Shown: positions 62,040-64,000 of the stretch, in pieces
Position numbering within the stretch: the first letter of the stretch is position 1
Layout of the letters: each line of letters opens with the position of its first letter
Origin: Allodiplogaster sudhausi
Taxonomy: Eukaryota; Nematoda; Chromadorea; Rhabditida; Diplogasteridae
Direction: 5' to 3'
Length of the DNA: 64,000 bases
Assembly (NCBI GenBank): GCA_945643635.1
Contig: CALZFC010000067.1
Coordinates: 1,064,501 to 1,128,500, forward strand
The notes under the pieces: model-generated
What the model was told of the DNA's origin: nothing
The model's database searches: none
The model's input: only the letters and a program-made list of their open reading frames with translations
Program-made: the position numbers and the translations under genes

Positions 62040-62290
62040 TTAGTATTCTCAAAAATGTTCATACATCGGCGCTTTTCCCTTCTTCTCGAAAGAGACTACT
62101 GATACTAATGATGATAATGATAATAATAGAAAGGGACGGGAAGGTCCTTCAATTATCCTGGCATCAGACCGGATTGAATGACAAAGGACAAATCTATCTT
62201 TATGTATACAATTGCGTTGTTTATTTATCCATTTTTTTTGTTTTTACTACACTGGCGCTTTTCGCGCTCAAAACATTTATTAAAAAATCT
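62040..62290 (-). repeat. Two family B cores (reverse)
   Basis: aaaatgttcatacatcggcg at about 62053 and cactggcgcttttcgcgctc at about 62251. Between them is an (AAT/GAT)n-like run (62100-62135). Confidence 0.55.
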
Positions 62291-62864
62291 TGCGTTGACC
62301 AATGTGAAAATAAGCAAATAAGTTAAGAAAAACAAATGTATTTCTTAATGTTATCTTTAATCTCACGATTGCATTCGCTATAGCCAACCATTCATAAATG
62401 ATATTTGAAGTAATTGCTCTTTTCACATTGCACGCGCAATTTTCAAGAATGTTTACGACTAGGCGGTTTAAACAAACACGGAAGAAAGATATCATGGTGA
62501 ACGAGAATAAGTGCGTTCGTAACTTCAGACGACATAGCAATCAAGATGAATATCACAGAATAAATATTCCTCAAATCAACGATTACCGCGCTCCCAAATA
62601 ATACTTTCTCTGTTCCCATACGTCTCCTTTTAGTCCTACTGGTTATAATAATAATATAATAAGAATAATAATAATTAATATTCCATACCCCTCAAAACTG
62701 CTACTTCATCAATTGGAATCTCTTTCAGGCCCCCGTCCATTTCTCATCTTCTTTTATGTATCTCCTTTATTATTTCCACTCCATTCTACCAAAGTTGCCA
62801 GATTTGTTTTTTTCTGACGTATTCTGTTTTTTTAAAGAAGAACAAATATCAATTCTGAAACAAC
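62291..62864. other. No recognisable gene
   Basis: AT-rich; an (AAT)n stretch at about 62645-62682. Confidence 0.4.
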
Positions 62865-62960
62865 AAAAAAAGAATATGATTCAACTGCAGATTGCAGAGA
62901 CCGGGTGCTTTAGCGTAATTCGATAGCAATAAAGAGAGCATAGCAACGTTCTCACAGATA
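62865..62960 (-). repeat. Family A 5' core (reverse)
   Basis: gattcaactgcagattgcag, agaccgggtgctttagcgta, attcgatagcaataaagaga. Confidence 0.75.
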
Positions 62961-63114
62961 TACCAATCAGTCGTTGTCCAAGCCCTTGTTAATTACTGGA
63001 TAAAAATTTTTCTCTTCTCTCTCTCTCTCTTTCCATGCCACTCTCCACTATCTCACTCATCAATCCCCGAATCAATGGCTCACGAATCAGTCTCATTGAG
63101 TAAACCCTTTCTAG

Positions 63115-63200
63115 ATCACAGGCCTAGTGGTTGTAAAACCACCTGGATGTGTGGGCGTGCACAAAATATGAGTTTTTATACAAAAAAGGATGTCAATTGG
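63115..63200 (+). repeat. Dispersed piece D16, copy 2
   Basis: cctagtggttgtaaaaccac, ctggatgtgtgg, gtttttatacaaaaaagg; reverse partner of 53690-53790. Confidence 0.7.
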
Positions 63201-64000
63201 TTTATACAAAACAGGTAGGAGTTTTTCCCCTAATGTTCTCCTTTAAAGAGGATTTCCTACGAAATATCCTCGCATCTATGCAGTATATATTAAAAGTGCG
63301 CAATTGACCTGGCCTCTGTACTTGCGCTAAAACGATTAACAATAAAATTAAATAATTAAGTAATAAAATCAAGTAACGTGATGAGTACTCATAAAGTCTG
63401 TTGCGGTGCTAGCTGAAAAAGGTCTTCAAGAATTTATGAAAAATTATATGCTTTTATAAATTGTGAGATTGATATTCTGCGAACAGAAAGGACTACTAGA
63501 CGCACGTTGCCAATTCATAATTTCAACGATCACTCAAATCTGGAGAGAGAAAGAATTCAATGGAATGAAAGGGTTGAAGGAGGAAGTAGAAGGATCTGCA
63601 CACCTCAAATCGAAAGCCAAAATCAAGCCCAGCATCTTATCTTCATCTCTCCCTCCCAACATTTTATCACCTATCAGAAAAACACTGCTATAAGCAAGTC
63701 TAATTCATTCATATTCACGCCAGATTTGTCATCATAATTATTTCCTCTAGTGACTCGGCGGTATTGCGCCGAGATTTGGTTAGAATATGTAGAGGAATGA
63801 ATGGTTTCCAAGAAAGCCGCTGAGATAACCAATAACTATATCAAAGAATGCCTCCTTCATCGATCTTTAATGCAAAGGCGTTGGTAATAAGATTTTCTTT
63901 TCTCGTTACTTACAATTAGAGTCGCTCAACTCATTTTTTAACAACTTTTTAGTTGTTTCACAAAAAAAATACAATGTGAGAATTCTATTACACGACAGTT
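63201..64000. other. No recognisable gene
   Basis: Unique AT-rich sequence to the window edge. Plus-strand frames of 76 codons near 63463-63737 overlap each other and have no support. Confidence 0.4.

Overview
This is animal (metazoan) nuclear DNA, AT-rich and very poor in genes. It carries a BEL/Pao LTR retrotransposon (a group restricted to animals), spliced coding exons with GT/AG borders, and DNA transposons with TA, TTAA, 7-bp and 8-bp target duplications. I cannot name the species; no rRNA, tRNA or mitochondrial landmark is present. Almost every part of the window is interspersed repeat, GA/CT microsatellite or duplicated segment.

Layout. 1-2200: a possible OTU-like remnant, a foldback MITE (759-1181) and one well-formed short exon (2101-2152). 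2260-22250: a patchwork of dispersed repeats. The commonest is a ~400-bp family (called family A here) whose 5' core contains the palindrome TGCGATCGCA followed by TAAAGCGCCG. Copies alternate with GA or CT tracts and with segments duplicated elsewhere in the window. Islands in this part are a pogo-type element (10700-11069), an unusual in-frame RPESL repeat ORF (15192-15704) and a MAM-like exon (15908-16021). 22300-26760: a degenerate BEL/Pao element (gag zinc knuckles, protease, RT, RNase H, start of integrase) broken by frameshifts and truncated in integrase. 27315-29162: a piggyBac-like foldback element bounded by TTAA. 29163-46340: more mosaic, with a GC-rich hAT-like MITE (31763-32084).

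46378-48217: a chain of seven or eight short exons whose phases agree, including a 12-nt microexon; I do not recognise the protein. 49035-49834: another foldback element. 51641-53612: a 12-bp-unit minisatellite of about 2 kb. 53926-54057: an exon of adenylosuccinate synthetase (ADSS). 57427-57485: a second ADSS-like exon from nearer the protein's N terminus, so the two lie in reverse order. 59568-61136: a 1.57-kb Tc1/mariner-like palindrome whose two arms keep the same small ORF.

The genes do not form a pathway here. The coherent story is genome turnover: foldback transposons with long arms, dispersed families mixed with polypurine tracts, short perfect hairpins inside repeats, and segmental copies that reveal empty sites and copy order.
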